Source: Conidiobolus incongruus B7586 (Eukaryota > Entomophthoromycota > Entomophthoromycetes > Entomophthorales > Conidiobolaceae). Taken from it: a stretch of DNA of 64,000 nucleotides. Numbering within the stretch: position 1 is the stretch's first letter; the number at the start of each line of letters is the position of its first letter. Both the position numbers and the translations under genes were made by a program. The notes under the pieces were generated by a model. It had not been told where the DNA came from, did no database searches, and saw only the letters and a list, made by a program, of their open reading frames with translations. Below, piece after piece: positions 25,393 through 38,029 of the stretch. The stretch covers positions 1 through 64,000 of the forward strand of contig JNEM01014713.1 of NCBI GenBank assembly GCA_000697335.1, read 5' to 3'.

Positions 25393-27944
25393 TGTTGATT
25401 ATTTAATATATGTTATTAGTACAATTAATATTTTAATTTTATTTTGGTGAAAATGAATCTGTGATTTGAAGATTATTTATACTAAATAATTAAAATTGAA
25501 TTCGGAATAATCCGGATATGTCAAGAATGTCAATTGTGACAAGAATTGGGTAATTTAAATTACCATTATTGAAGTAAATCTTCGCACATTTTTAATTCAA
25601 ATATTGGCTTATTTGGATTAAAAGTTTAATCATATTCATTAATTATGACCGCTTTTTATATGAAATTAAATATATCAGGATATATATACATACTTAACCA
25701 AAATATTCAAAATATTCAAAATATAAAAATATAAAATTAATTGATAAAATGGGCGATCAAAAATATGATATTCATAGTTGAAATAGGAATTGAACTATAA
25801 GTAATATAATGAGAATATCCTATATTGAATAATAGAATTTTTGAAATATATTTCCTTTTAAATAATTCTATTGATTTCAATTGAATGTGGAGTATAATTG
25901 TAAATGGGCCGAAGAATTAGAATTTCGAAATTCAATTTAATGAAATCATTTGGATAATTTTTTATCCAATGTGGGATTTTTATTCAACTTTGAGTGAATA
26001 TTTTGATTTAAAATATAGTATTTATAAATAATGAATATAATGCATATTTGTAATTTTTTAAAATATATAATAATAAATATTATTATTAATTAAGTGATTA
26101 TTTTAATTATGTGTATATACAATATAAAGTTAATTTTTTTCATTTTGTTTTCGAAACTATTTAATTTACCAGTTTGATATCCAAAGAATGAAGTGTTATT
26201 TTATTTATCCAAATTTGAAATATTAATAGAATATTATATATAGTATAATATTGATGACGAAGAGTGAAAAGTCTACTAGAAATATAATCTATCCACTTTT
26301 ATAATGCGAGGAGTTAAACTAATTACAAATTTCTTGACTTAAAGATTTAAAAATTATCCAATATATTTGGTAATAAATTAATGTAATATCGAAATAAGAT
26401 TTGTGTTATATTATGAGAAATAATATTTAGCTTTTGATTATCTTTGAGATTAAAGTCAAACCATAATTTAAAAGAATTAATTAATAAGTATATATTTGAT
26501 GTGGTAGTTTCTAAGAAATCAATTTCAAGATTTCTTGTATATTATATGATGATAAGCGTTAAGATTTTAAATTTGATATTAAAATTGCAAAGAATTGATG
26601 AATCTAATCAAGCCTAGCTTTATTATTAATATAGCTTAAAGTATTCTAAAATATATATTTTATTACTCAATGGCTATTTATTCAATTTATATCAGGACCT
26701 AATTATTCAAAATCTAAATTTTGAAATTTTTCATTTCAAATTGATAAAAATATAAAGCCAATAAATTCACTGAATTCTAATTAGATAAATCATTTCCTAA
26801 AATGTTAAAATTATGAGAGAAAGGAAAATGATGACCAAAAAGAAAATATATAACCTGTTTGATGGTGTTTGAATAATTTTTGGAATGGATGAAAAGGGCC
26901 GATGAGATTAAGTGAAATTAAAATTTTAAAAGTTATTAGATGCTAATTGTTTCAAAATTACATTCAGATTAGTATAACAGCATTTTTGAATATATATTGC
27001 TGTTAAAAAAATCATAAGTCAAAAACATATTATGATTTTATCTTTTAAAATTTAATAAACTCTTTAAGATACTTAAAGAAATATTAACTTTATAAAAATC
27101 AATCGCTTTCAATATGAATATTAATTGATTTAAAAAAAATGGGATGGATATAAAGAGGAAATAGCAAAATAGCCAAATCATGTTAAAAAAGATATAATTT
27201 AAAATTATTAAAATGAAAGTTTAAAAGTTATATTTTCCACATATTATATAATAATTATTATGATTCAATTTGTTATGAATTTCAAGAAATAGATTTGTGG
27301 TTTATTGTTGATAAATATCATAATAATAATCAATATTGTTTAATTAATTACTGAAAATTTTTAATCATTTTCTGTTATTACTATCAAAGTTAGGTTTAAA
27401 TGGCCGTATTATACAGATTATTATGTTTGAATCAAATTATTAGTACTTTATAAAAAATCAATATTAATATTATATGCTCAGTGGATGTTGATTTATAGAG
27501 AATATTATAATTAGATTTTAGAATTTTTATGGATTATATCTTAATAATTTCATAGAAGTGACTTGAATATATAAACATTATTAATTGATTATCCTTGATC
27601 ATGTCAATTACATCAACATTTTATATTATCTGGGTTGTTTAGAATTAATATACCCAATTGTAAACTAAAATGATAATAAGTATTCGCCTAATTTAATTCA
27701 ATTAGTACTATAATGATAATCAACTAATGATACATATTATATATTTGAGTCAATTAATTATGAATACAAAAATATAATATTAAATTAATGGGTGAAGTAA
27801 TAATGGTCATGATATAGTATAATTGATCGATACAATTTTGGTTGATTTCCTATTTAAATATAGATAAGAAAGTCAAAATTTGGTTAGAGGGTAAAAACTT
27901 ACAATATTTGATATGAAATATCGGGTTGAGATTAAAATAACTAT
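25393..27944. other. AT-rich spacer, includes RCF2 promoter side
   Basis: About 2.5 kb with no recognised gene, repeat or RNA gene. Confidence 0.4.
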
Positions 27945-28290
27945 TATATTGCGGTTCTCTGGATAGTAATCCGCCCGATCAACTCCACCTCGCAACCTAT
28001 TACCTTATGGAGATATAACCCTGGAACACCCGTCACACTAATTCAAGGCATCATTTTTCTGAAGATCTAATACGCTTCTTTATACCACCTACAACCGACG
28101 AATAGTCTATAAAAGAACCATTGTCTAGGTACATTTCATCATCACCTCTGATCTTCTGTGAAGCCCATTAAACCCTTACCATATCTCAAAAAACACTTAA
28201 CTCAAACTACCAACATACCATAAGCCATTCTTCCCATTATTTACGTGCTATTGGTAATCGGTCGAAGTATAATATAAACTATCTAATGTA
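27945..28290. other. unexplained G+C-richer island
   Basis: A roughly 350 bp patch with higher GC and more C than its flanks, for example CCGCCCGATCAACTCCACCTCGC and GGAACACCCGTCACAC read in parts. A TATA-like TCTATAAAAG lies near 28107. No open frame of note exists on either strand and it does not match the repeat R or LTR candidate by eye. A solo LTR or another decayed mobile element is possible but unproven. Confidence 0.35.
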
Positions 28291-28521
28291 TTAATCTATC
28301 ATATACATATATTCAACTAAATTTATATATGGAAATTAATTATTACTAATCAACATTACTAACATAACTGATCAAAATATAATATAAAATTAATATGAGT
28401 ATATAAAAATTACTATAAAAAAGAAAACCCACAGCATATTATATCATCACTAATGCAAATGAAATAATTGATAGTAGATGTGATTTATTGGAATAGAAAA
28501 GAATTAAAATTTGAATAATAT

Positions 28522-28996
28522 TTAAAATACATCGGTAAACTTATGAGTTAATTTAATAGCTTTGTCGTAGAGATCAAGCTCTAGTAAAAAGGAGTTAGTT
28601 AATATGGGTGTTAATACTGTAAACTTTATGTGAGACTTACTGACGGTAGAGGATATGTCAAGATGACTAATGAGGGTTACAGTTAAATTATGCTCAACTT
28701 TACCAATAACTTCAATATATTCTTGACAGGAGAAGTTCTGAAAAGGTGTGAACTTAATATAAAATATACATAATTTGTTAAATTACACTTACTGATGGAA
28801 TTTTAATGATAGCTTGACCCAAATCAGAAGTTTGTAAATAAAGAGAGTCATTTTCAACCTAAATAAAATGTTAGCTGAAATTTCATACTGGTTTAGGACA
28901 TCGGATTACTTTAGTGACTTTTCCAACGATTCTAACAATATCACCAGCGAAGCTCTTTAGCATAGAGGAATTAATTCTTGGAGTTGGTTTATCCAT
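28522..28996 (-). CDS. RFA3: replication protein A 14 kDa subunit (RPA3/Rfa3)
   Basis: Smallest subunit of the RPA single-strand DNA-binding trimer, an OB-fold protein. Four exons (28910-28996, 28793-28858, 28641-28737, 28522-28580) join in frame to 102 residues, close to the usual length. The N-terminus PTPRINSSMLKSF matches the RPA3 signature (PRxRINAxML). Then come VRIVGKVTK, LQTSDLGQAIIKI, EYIEVIGKVEHNLTV and the C-terminal helix LYDKAIKLTHKF, which in RPA3 forms the trimerisation helix. Intron 1 is taken as 51 nt from GTAATCC, which restores the VGKVTK-VENDSLYL alignment; the inner GTATG donor would give a 30 nt intron and a poorer match. An MBF/SBF-like box sits just upstream. Confidence 0.88.
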
Positions 28997-29020
28997 GTTT
29001 GAAATTGATTACAAATTAAA

Positions 29021-29030
29021 TTTTCGCGTT
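29021..29030 (-). promoter_or_regulatory. MBF/SBF-type cell-cycle box upstream of RFA3
   Basis: On the coding strand the sequence reads AACGCGAAAA, ending 25 bp before the RFA3 ATG. It joins the MCB-like core ACGCGA with the SCB form CRCGAAAA. Such sites drive G1/S transcription of replication genes in fungi. CpG-containing 8-mers are rare in this AT-rich sequence, which adds weight. Function is inferred. Confidence 0.5.
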
Positions 29031-29530
29031 TGATTCAAAATCCACCAATTCTAAATTATATTTATTATTAATTATTCAAATATAAATTATGGGATTAAAG
29101 GAGGAAGTTTGGTACTTCCTATTTTGGGAATTATCGTATTATTTCAAATATCAGCTGTATTATTATTCACTAAATGCCAGAAAAATGCAATTAGATTAAG
29201 ATATTTAGTGTAAGAAAAAAGATTATATTAAAAGGATGAAGTAACCGAATATTTATAAATAGTAAATTAGTTTAATTTAGTCTATTGCTTTTAAAAGCAT
29301 ATTTATATAAGATATAGGTTGTAACTGATTACAAGCATATTAATAACATTAAATTCGTTTGTATTTTTATAATGATAATTATTATTATTTCATTAATAAG
29401 AAAATAAATCAAAATATTAGTGCGAATAATTAAGTATGTATAAAAATCCAAAACCATTTAATAATATTATATTAAACAAAAAACTAATCAATAAATAAAT
29501 TTTATATTTGAGTTTAATTATAGTATTAAA
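29031..29530. other. spacer between RFA3 promoter and uL13m 3' end
   Basis: About 500 bp with no gene seen. Confidence 0.4.
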
Positions 29531-30161
29531 TTATTCCTTTTTTTGTAAAGCTTCTATTTTTTCGTCAAACCTCTTGACAATATTTTGATCATAGGGATGG
29601 TGTTCATCAGGGAAAATAAACAATCTTCCTAAGCGATAATTTCTTAATCTGTTTTTGGGCAACATACCAGAAACGGCCTTTTCAATGATCTATATGATTA
29701 TATAATATTAATATTATTGGATAATTATTAAATATTTTTTGTATTACTTTTTCGGGATTTTTGCCCAACATTCTCTTATAAGGAATTTCTTTAAGACCAC
29801 CGGGGTATCCGGAGTGCGAACGGTAAACTTTTTGTTCGGCTTTTCTTCCAGTAACTTGAACATGGCGAGCGTTGATGACAACTACATAATCTCCACAATC
29901 AGCTACAAAAAATGATTAATATGCTTAAATTCCAAATAATGATAAAAATAATATTACAGGCGGGATCGTAAATAGGTTTGTGTTTTCCCATCAAAGTAGT
30001 AGCAATATTGGTGGCCATTCTACCTAAAACACGATCTTTGGCATCTACTAAATGCCAAACACGAGAATAGGCCAATCCAGTCTAAAAATTAATTATAAAT
30101 CATCATATAAATTAATTATAATATTTTGTTGATATATTACTTTTCCAATAGCTTGTGACAT
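29531..30161 (-). CDS. MRPL23: mitochondrial large-subunit ribosomal protein uL13m
   Basis: Structural protein of the mitochondrial 54S ribosomal subunit. Four exons read on - strand: [27 protein letters not shown] with [33 protein letters not shown] with [20 protein letters not shown]; and [20 protein letters not shown] with a basic C-terminus ending EALQKKE. The [19 protein letters not shown]-like and AVxGMLPKNxLR blocks are the L13 hallmarks. The KxW-HLVDA start is typical of the mitochondrial form, and the total of about 160 residues fits yeast MRPL23. No clear cleavable presequence is needed for this protein in yeast. Introns are about 55-60 nt. Confidence 0.92.
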
Positions 30162-31837
30162 TTTAATTTATTTAATTATGTGAATTTAATATCTAATTAT
30201 AAAAATATATATGTATTATATTAAATTAAATTTTAATTTGAAATTTTAAACAATATTTATTTATTTTGATTTGGAATTTAATTTAATTATGGGATTGATT
30301 AATTTTAAATTTAAATCAATTTGAATAGAATTATTAGTCTTGATTTAAATATGAAAGCTATAATTTTGTAAAGTATATAAAATATATCAACCTATAATTA
30401 ATTAATCTTAATTTTTATATAATTTATCTAATCGATTATATTTCACCAATAAAAATCTCCAAAATAATAATATTTTTATTAATTTTTTATCAACTTAAAA
30501 TTTTCGAGTAAACCTCTAATCATTTAAAAGAATGAAAAACAAACCGTATATAAAAAATTAATGCTTTTAGATAAATAGACATTGACTTTATTATTATCCT
30601 TTTTGCTATTTTTATTACTGTAATTTATTACCAATTCAAATAGAATCTTCAAGGTAAATATATTTCATTAAATATATATTTATATTTTCGGTTCACAAGG
30701 TAACAAATAAATTAATAATATTAGTTGTTAAATCCGATTAATTTTAACTAATTAAAGAAATTCATTAAATATATATATCTATGATGAAAATATAATTTAT
30801 ACTTTCTATTTAAAACAATGTGATATTTTATATTCATTACTTAACCAAGTAACTATAATAATGTTGAATACACGCAATTATAACTCTTAGGTTGTGGCCT
30901 AGAATATTGAGAAATTTTAAAAAATATTCTTTGATGAACCCAAATATTTATGAAATATTGTTCAGACTTTAAAATTAATGCCAAATATAATTATATAATA
31001 CCTGATTTTCTTTTTTGTTCAAGTAAATTTAACAATGTAACTGGATAGTGACTATTCAATTCAGACTTGTTAATTTTAGATTATTAATTGAAATATGAAT
31101 ATTTTGATATTCATAATATTTTAGAAAACCTATTAATTAAACTAAAGATAATATTAATAAAATATTTTTATATTAATGTTATATTTTAAGGGAATTATTT
31201 TTCCATCAGATCAATAATCAAAATATATAAATTAAACATATATAACAATTATTCATACTTTGCAGTAATAAATATGAAAAAAAGATTATATAAATAATTA
31301 GAAATTTTCATTTCAAACTAAGTATAATGTTTCTAAAATTATGTTAATGTTTTTTATAAAAACAATCAATACATTTGTTCCTCATTTCATTCGTGGAAAT
31401 TTAAATTTGTTCTTTATTAATGGTATAAGGAATATGTCAAAGTGAATATAAAATCTTCCTTTAATTAAAATAGAATACAAAGGTATGCTTGAAAATATAT
31501 TATCACATTTAAATAATTTATTTTACGCTGAATTTTTGTAATTTGAGGTTTTAGAATGCAGGTTTTGAATTATATTTTCAAATATGACTGAAATTTTAAT
31601 TTGAAAACTTTTAGTTGAAAACCCTAAATTAATAGTTTGATAAAATCTTCCTGATTATATATAATATTTTGTTATATAATATAATTACTAACATTTACAT
31701 TACATATTGTGAGCATAAATGATATCGATTTATTGATTAACACATAAATGAATTTTGAAAATTTCTCATTATTCAGTTTCCAAGCTAAAATGATATATTA
31801 TAATCATTAAAAAATTTATTAATTATATTAAAACCAA
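30162..31837. other. AT-rich spacer
   Basis: About 1.7 kb between the uL13m start and the MCD4 3' end. No gene or repeat is seen. Confidence 0.4.
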
Positions 31838-34800
31838 CTAGTCAAATTTATTTCTTAATCCCATTTGATTTAAGAAATGAGTATTATCAGTTAAAATTTT
31901 AGCTGCTTCATATATAACCATGGTAAAGATAACGAAACAACTAGCAATGGAAAAATGAGAAATGGTCGTGCCAATTTCCAACCAACTGCCATCATCACGA
32001 ACCAGATAGAAAAAATTAAGGGTCATCCAATCTGTGAGAGAAAGGCCAAGCAAGAAAATGGAAAATTTGGGTAATTGGAGATTTCTAGTTAAAAGTAGAA
32101 GGTGAGGTGCAAGAATAAGGAATGGTACAAACAGTTTAAGAACAAGGAATGCTCCCATTAAAAAGGGATTGAAAATAACAGTAAGGCGATAGACAGCTTC
32201 TAAGGAGAAACTACTGATACTTGCAATATTACCAGTACCAAAGAAACCCAAGTTAATATAGAATAAGAACATTAAAGCCATTCTTATATCTCGAAATTTT
32301 AATAATCGAGATTCATATTGATCAGTTTTGATTTGATTTTGAATGGTGAAAGATTTGAATAATTGAATTTCTAATTCAATCCAATATGTCAAAAGTTGAA
32401 CGAAACAAAAGTAAAATAATACTTCGTAGTTAATACTCAAAAATAACATAGTAGGGGTGAGTCCAAAATAGATCGATTTTAGGCGATGAAGGTAGTCATG
32501 ATCACGGCGAGTTTCATGCACAATTAAAAATATGATACTTCCAAAGAGCAATCCCCACCCCATTATTTGATTCAAGAATGGTAAACCAGCTCTTTTCTGT
32601 AATCTTATCGCTGTATCGACAACAACTAAAATACTCACTCCAATAAATACCAACTACATTAAACATAGTTAATCCATAGACTCATTAAGATTCATAAGCT
32701 TCTTTCCTGAATGATGGTAGAATAAATCAAACTGTTAGTATTTGACAAATTATCTTTGTTATCATATGGTTTAGATTGGAGGTTTCTTAAATATAAAAGG
32801 CCATTAATCATAATAATTGTTCCTCCAACAACTATAAGAGTTATGGTTTCATCTTTCTCCAGTGGTAAGTTTGGGAAAATAGCAATAACCAAACAGCTAA
32901 CAGACCATTTCCAATTAAGTTCACTATTATTGGAATCACTACTCTTCTCATAATTGATGAAATGAGGGACAATTGGGATGGTAACTAGCATCAAACTTAA
33001 AATCCCTCTATAGAAATAAGTTATGACTAGCAATTGTAGCCAAACAATAGTTAAAGCAATCTTAGGGATATGGGATTTGATTTCAATTAAGTTCGAAACG
33101 GTAAATCGACTAAATCTACTGAATAATCTATTCCAAAAGTAGAGGGGGAAAAAGGAATATAAGTAATATTTTCAAGGTGATTTTTGAACGATGATTAAAG
33201 AGTAAAGTCCAATTGCTAAGATTCCAGTGATAATATTAATCTAAAGTATAATTATTTATAAATGGAACTCAATATAGTATTTGATTTACAAAATTATTAT
33301 TTTTGGTAATGGTTACGGATTTAGAGGAAGTGTGAATTGCATAGTTTTGTATAACAAATTGGAGAGAGTATAACATCCATCCAATGTACCCCAAAGAAAC
33401 CAACGTTCTTAAGAACAACCAGTCATAACTAATAAATGAGTTTAATCAAACTTGATAATTTCATAGATTAATTAACTTACGTTTGTAAATATCTCAATCC
33501 TTGTAAAGTGTTACGCATCAAATTAAGACTGATAGCTTCAGCGGCTTCAAATTGTTTATTATTAATCAGTTGCTGAATTTCTAAAATAATCTCATCAGGA
33601 GTTTTGTTTGGTTTATCAAATACTAGAAATGGTTTGAACCATAATTCAGTGATTTGTTTTTGATGATTTTTGACATGATACTGCTCAAGGATAACATGAG
33701 CATTAGCTAGAGCAGTTACTGCACGAAGAGCAGGATTTGAATCAAAAATATCTAGATGAATCACTCCTACAGAATTCATAGGAAAGTTTATACCCAATAA
33801 GCTTGACATTAATAGCGCGAGGTCGGCTTGGTGTACATCGTATCTGGTATTGTGATCCATCTTCCATTCTTTGGGAGTAGAATACTGAGGATGATTTAGC
33901 ATTGGAGGTTGAAGCTGACTAGGCTTTTTGATTCCTGCGCCCCATGCAATCATTGGAGTACGCGTATTACCTGGATAGCCATCACCATGACTTCCACGGT
34001 TTCCCATACCATGATCTGCGGTGACCAGAAATGTGGTTCCATTATCATGATTGTAATATTCAGCAAGTTTTTCTTCAAAAGCCCTGAGCCACCTATCGAC
34101 ATTCTCCAAATACTTGCGGTACTCCTTTGAATCGGGTCTATAAGCATGACCAGCGGTGTCAAGGCCTAGCAAATGCAAAAAGATCACAGCTCCTTCTTGA
34201 TGCAATTCATCATATATGGATTGATCTGTTTTTAATTTTCTAATAATTCATCGACTTTTTCAACAACCCAAGTGTCCAGCTGAGTGGGATCCTTGGAAAA
34301 ATCTTCTGCTTCAGCACCATACATGACTGTCTTAACAGTATCTGGGTTGGCTGCTCCTTCTGAGAACATTGGTAGAATATCTGGGGATCCAAATGACCAG
34401 GTAACCGTACTCTGATTAAAAACAGAGTCAAAATTGACAGGGTTGAGTTTCCATCCTGTAGTGACTGCACTGATATCTTCATAAAATCCAGAGATCACTG
34501 CAACGTGTCCAGGTCGAGATTCTGTGGGTGCGCGGGTGTGGGACACTCCCCAAACACCACGCTCTTCAGCAGTTGAATGGAGATGAGGAGCAAGGGGCGA
34601 TGGTTCGGCATTAAATATTGTATCAGCTCTTAAACCATCAGCTAATTTAAAATAAAAAAAATTTTTTTTGTAATTTCAAAATTAGAATAAAGACCACCTA
34701 CAACCAAAACTAGTCGTTTAGCAGGAGGTTGATAATCCTTTAAATCTTGAGAATGTTTTAAACTGGTTCTCTCCAAAATGGTATTCAAATTGATAGGTTG

Positions 34801-34944
34801 CATACCATGAACCAAAGGAGATATAAAATAAATATCAAAAATAGAGAAGATATACACTAGATGGAATAAAATTCCAAATAATATTAATTTATTTGGCGAT
34901 GATGTATGATAATGTAGTATTGGTTTTACTGTTTTCTTTTCCAT
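31838..34944 (-). CDS. MCD4: GPI ethanolamine phosphate transferase 1 (Mcd4/PIG-N)
   Basis: ER enzyme that adds phosphoethanolamine to the first mannose of GPI precursors. The first exon (34944 to about 34690) holds a cytosolic tail, one membrane segment (about residues 19-41) and the start of the catalytic domain, ending LVLVV, then ADGLRAD across the intron, which gives the metal-binding Asp. Next come [14 protein letters not shown] with the nucleophile Thr, [41 protein letters not shown] with metal ligands, and [16 protein letters not shown]. The C-terminal half, in exons at about 33130-33410, 32692-33110 and 31838-32653, is a multi-pass membrane domain ending in RNKFD. Total is roughly 950 residues in about six exons, normal for the family. 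Confidence 0.93.
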
Positions 34945-35498
34945 TTTGAATTAATTCTCATCAGAAGAATAAAATATTTTATACTCTAGTTTATTCTTAG
35001 ATATTAATATATATTATCAGAGTTGTATATTATAAGGTTATATTAAATTATTCATAAGTATTATATTTAATATTTAATTCTATTGAAAGAAAGAGTGAAG
35101 TTGAGTTATTGAGTGTTCACTTTAAATAATACACGTGGAAATTCATATTCAAACATTCATTTTTTGTAAAATTGGATAGTTTTTGAATGTTACTCGAACT
35201 AAAAAAATATTCTTATAATATATATTCTTACTTATTTAATCAAAACATTTCAATATTTAGTATTATAATTACAATGTTCTTTATTAAATCTCTTTTAAAA
35301 TTATTATATATATATATATATATTTGTAAATAAATTATATTGTTTATGAATAATTTGAATAATATCATTAAAATTTATATGTAATAAATACAATTGAAAT
35401 AATAGTAATATATCATTATACCAAATTAAATTGAACTGAATAAAGGTTTATTCATCAATATAAATGGTGTAGATAATAAATATGAGTCAATACAGGAT
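34945..35498. other. spacer and MCD4 promoter region
   Basis: AT-rich, with an (AT)n run near 35305-35323. No gene is seen. Confidence 0.4.
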
Positions 35499-36320
35499 TT
35501 AGGCTCTTTCAAATTTAACTTCAATATCCATAATACTCACTTCGACACCAGCCTAAAAATTTATCAATTGATTATCAATTATGAAAATTAAGAAAAATTA
35601 GATTTACCTTGTCATCGTAATCAGCCCATTCGCCATCAGTTAAATCAATATCTTCGAATTTAGTATTAGATTCAGCGCCTTTGGCAACAAATCCTTCCTA
35701 AAAAGATTATTAATATATAATTAAATATCAGTAACTTGAGTATTTACTCTAGGTTGATAATCAATAATTTCTAAACCTCTACATTCAAAGGTAGCAAATT
35801 CAGCGAATTGAGTGCTACTTTCAATTTGATAGGGTTTATGAGGTTTGCTGTCATCGAACGCTAATTATTCAATAATAAATTAGTTATTTAATTTGGTAAA
35901 AATATATTGAATTAGTTATTACATGCAGAACTTTCTCTGTTACACAATTTACACTTAAGAACTAAGTTAGCATCACCTCGACTTCCACTTAAATCGAATT
36001 TTTCCTATTAATAGGAATATAAGTTAAAATATTTGATAATAAAATTAAATTAATATAGCTTACAGCTCGATTCATAGAAACCCAATTAGCGTGAACTTCT
36101 TGACAGCTGTTACATCTGACCTATCAAATAAAATTTATCAATAAATAAAATATATTTAACATTTGAATAATAATACTTTAAAATGCCAATCTTGAGATTC
36201 ATCGGGAACCTGTAAATCAGTTACGTTAACGAGTTCAGCTTTCAAAAGTAATTTCAATTTCTAAATAAAATCAAATTAATTAATTGAGAATTGGATCTGA
36301 TAATGTGATATATTTACCAT
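35499..36320 (-). CDS. CXXC zinc-binding protein, DUF866/UPF0587 (C1orf123, YCR090C-like)
   Basis: A small conserved eukaryotic protein with a zinc site; its cellular role is poorly known. Translation on - strand gives LLLKAELVNVTDLQVPDE, then WHFKVRCNSCQE, ANWVSMNR, EKFDLSGSRGDANLVLKCKLCNRE, then SKPHKPYQ and ATFECRGLEIIDYQP, and an acidic end FEDIDLTDGEWADYDDKAGV. The two CxxC pairs (CNSC, CKLC) are the metal ligands. About 160 residues in six exons. The coding part of exon 1 is only the ATG at 36318-36320; a GTAAAT donor follows at once and exon 2 opens with KLKLLLKAEL, which matches the family N-terminus. Confidence 0.85.
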
Positions 36321-36906
36321 TTTAGTGATTTTAATTTTATTCTAATAATGTTTACAACTTAATTAGTTGTATATATATCATACGATTACAGGAGAATTTA
36401 TGGGATTTTGATTAGTCACAAATTATTCTTCGAATATTTCAAATTCAGACAAAAATATTAGTAATATCCTCAAAAAATCATTATCTGTGTAATATTACTG
36501 AAACAAAAATATAATCCTTATTCATAATATTAGAATGAAGCGAGATACCAATATATCGAATCGCTCTGGTGGCGTTTTTTCTGCAAAAAATGAATTTATC
36601 AACTAAATTGTTCTCTTTAAAAAATTTGATTATAACGATTTTTCTGTAAATAGGAATAAAAAATATTCATTAAATTCTAAGAAAAAATGTTAAAAATATT
36701 ACGTGAAAATTTAAGAAAAGTCAAAAAATATATCAAACAACAAACAATAAAAATAATGTATGAAACCTGTATATTTAATGAGCTACCAATTTAAATAACA
36801 AATTGATTGAAGTACTTAAATATCAATTAGTCAAATTAAATATTAAACCACTGAAAATGACATCGACTAATCTCATTTTGAGTTGGATTGATATGAATTA
36901 TTAAGT
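36321..36906. other. spacer and promoter region of the DUF866 gene
   Basis: AT-rich with a small GC patch near 36540-36580 (GAAGCGAGATACC, ATCGCTCTGGTGGCG). No RNA gene fold was identified. It may hold promoter elements. Confidence 0.35.
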
Positions 36907-38029
36907 TTACATCATGGGACATTCGTTCATATTTTTGGGGAGCGTTGGCTCACCGTCGGGTCCAATTTCAATATCAGGGGATATTTCTTTGAGTAGTGTG
37001 GCAGGAGGTTGACCAAGTTCGTGCATCTAATATTTTTTGAATATAGATCAATAAAAAAGTAATTAATTAGCTGAATTTACCTCTTGCATTAATTCCATAA
37101 CCCTAGCTTGAGTTTCAGAATTAGAGTTTGATTCTTCTTCAGAGGATTGTTTATCGAATTCAACTATCACTTTACTGATAATTTCGTATTGTTTATTATA
37201 TCTATCATAGTCGGCTTCTGGTAATTCACTCTTATTTCTTTGCAACCATTCAGGATACTAGATAAATCAACAAATAAATATTTTGAGCAACTAATAAGAT
37301 GTTAGTATTACTTTATCAGCTAAATCTTTCATTGGCTGGTATAATAAGTCCTTAGTCATAATGGTACCCATCATAGATTCGATAGCCTTTTCAAAATCTG
37401 GCATTTCTGATAATTGTTCCATTTGTTTGATGATCTCAGATAATTCATCACCCATATCTTGATCAATATCAGCCTATCAATAATAAATAAAATTCTTAAA
37501 TATTTAATTGTTCATTTTTGTTAATGTTAAAACTTACTTTAACTTGATTAGAACTGTTCTGTAACTTATTCATAGTTTGATTGATAGCATCGGTAAAGTT
37601 GCTGGAGCTTGACGATTTGGATCCATTAGCAGAGGCTTGCTCGAGTCCTTTGACAAATTGGCTTAATTGGTCATTGTCATTAGCGTCCAAATTTAAATTT
37701 TTTAATAGTTCTTGCATGCCCTGAGCTAATTGTTCGTTGAATTCATTATTAAATATTTCGTCGTTGGGTAAATCGTTAGGAATTTGGGAAGCTTGGGTAG
37801 TTTCAGGTTTGGAAGATGAGGAAATAGGTTTGGAGAAGTCATCCAAAGCATCTATATTCATAGGAAATATAATTTATAGTGCACTGACAAATAATAATTA
37901 TTATAATTTAAATTTACCATCTAACAAGTCATCTAAATCATCTTCCAAACCCTCTTGCTGAGGTACAGAAGGTTGTTGAGGTTGTTTGACTTGCTTATCA
38001 TTATCTTCAATCTGTGTACTTTGAGTCAT
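36907..38029 (-). CDS. PEX19: peroxisomal membrane protein import receptor Pex19
   Basis: Cytosolic chaperone and receptor that binds newly made peroxisomal membrane proteins and docks on Pex3. The start has the acidic leader EGLEDDLDDLLD with DDALDDFSKP, then a Ser/Gln-rich disordered part. The helical cargo-binding half contains LLKNLNLDA, ADIDQDMGDELSEIIKQMEQ, MMGTIMTKDLLYQPMKDLAD, KYPEWLQRNK and QARVMELMQEMHELGQPPA, all typical Pex19 blocks. The C-terminus is CPMM, a CaaX farnesylation box as in known Pex19 proteins. Total is about 285 residues in four exons with introns of about 60 nt. Confidence 0.93.

Noticed and set aside
28861-28910. 30 nt micro-intron in RFA3 (GTATG donor)
   Set aside because: The longer 51 nt intron from GTAATCC fits the length of the other introns and gives a better RPA3 alignment.
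33909-34162. ORFs on both strands within MCD4
   Set aside because: Shadows of the catalytic-domain frame that carries the DHGMG motif.
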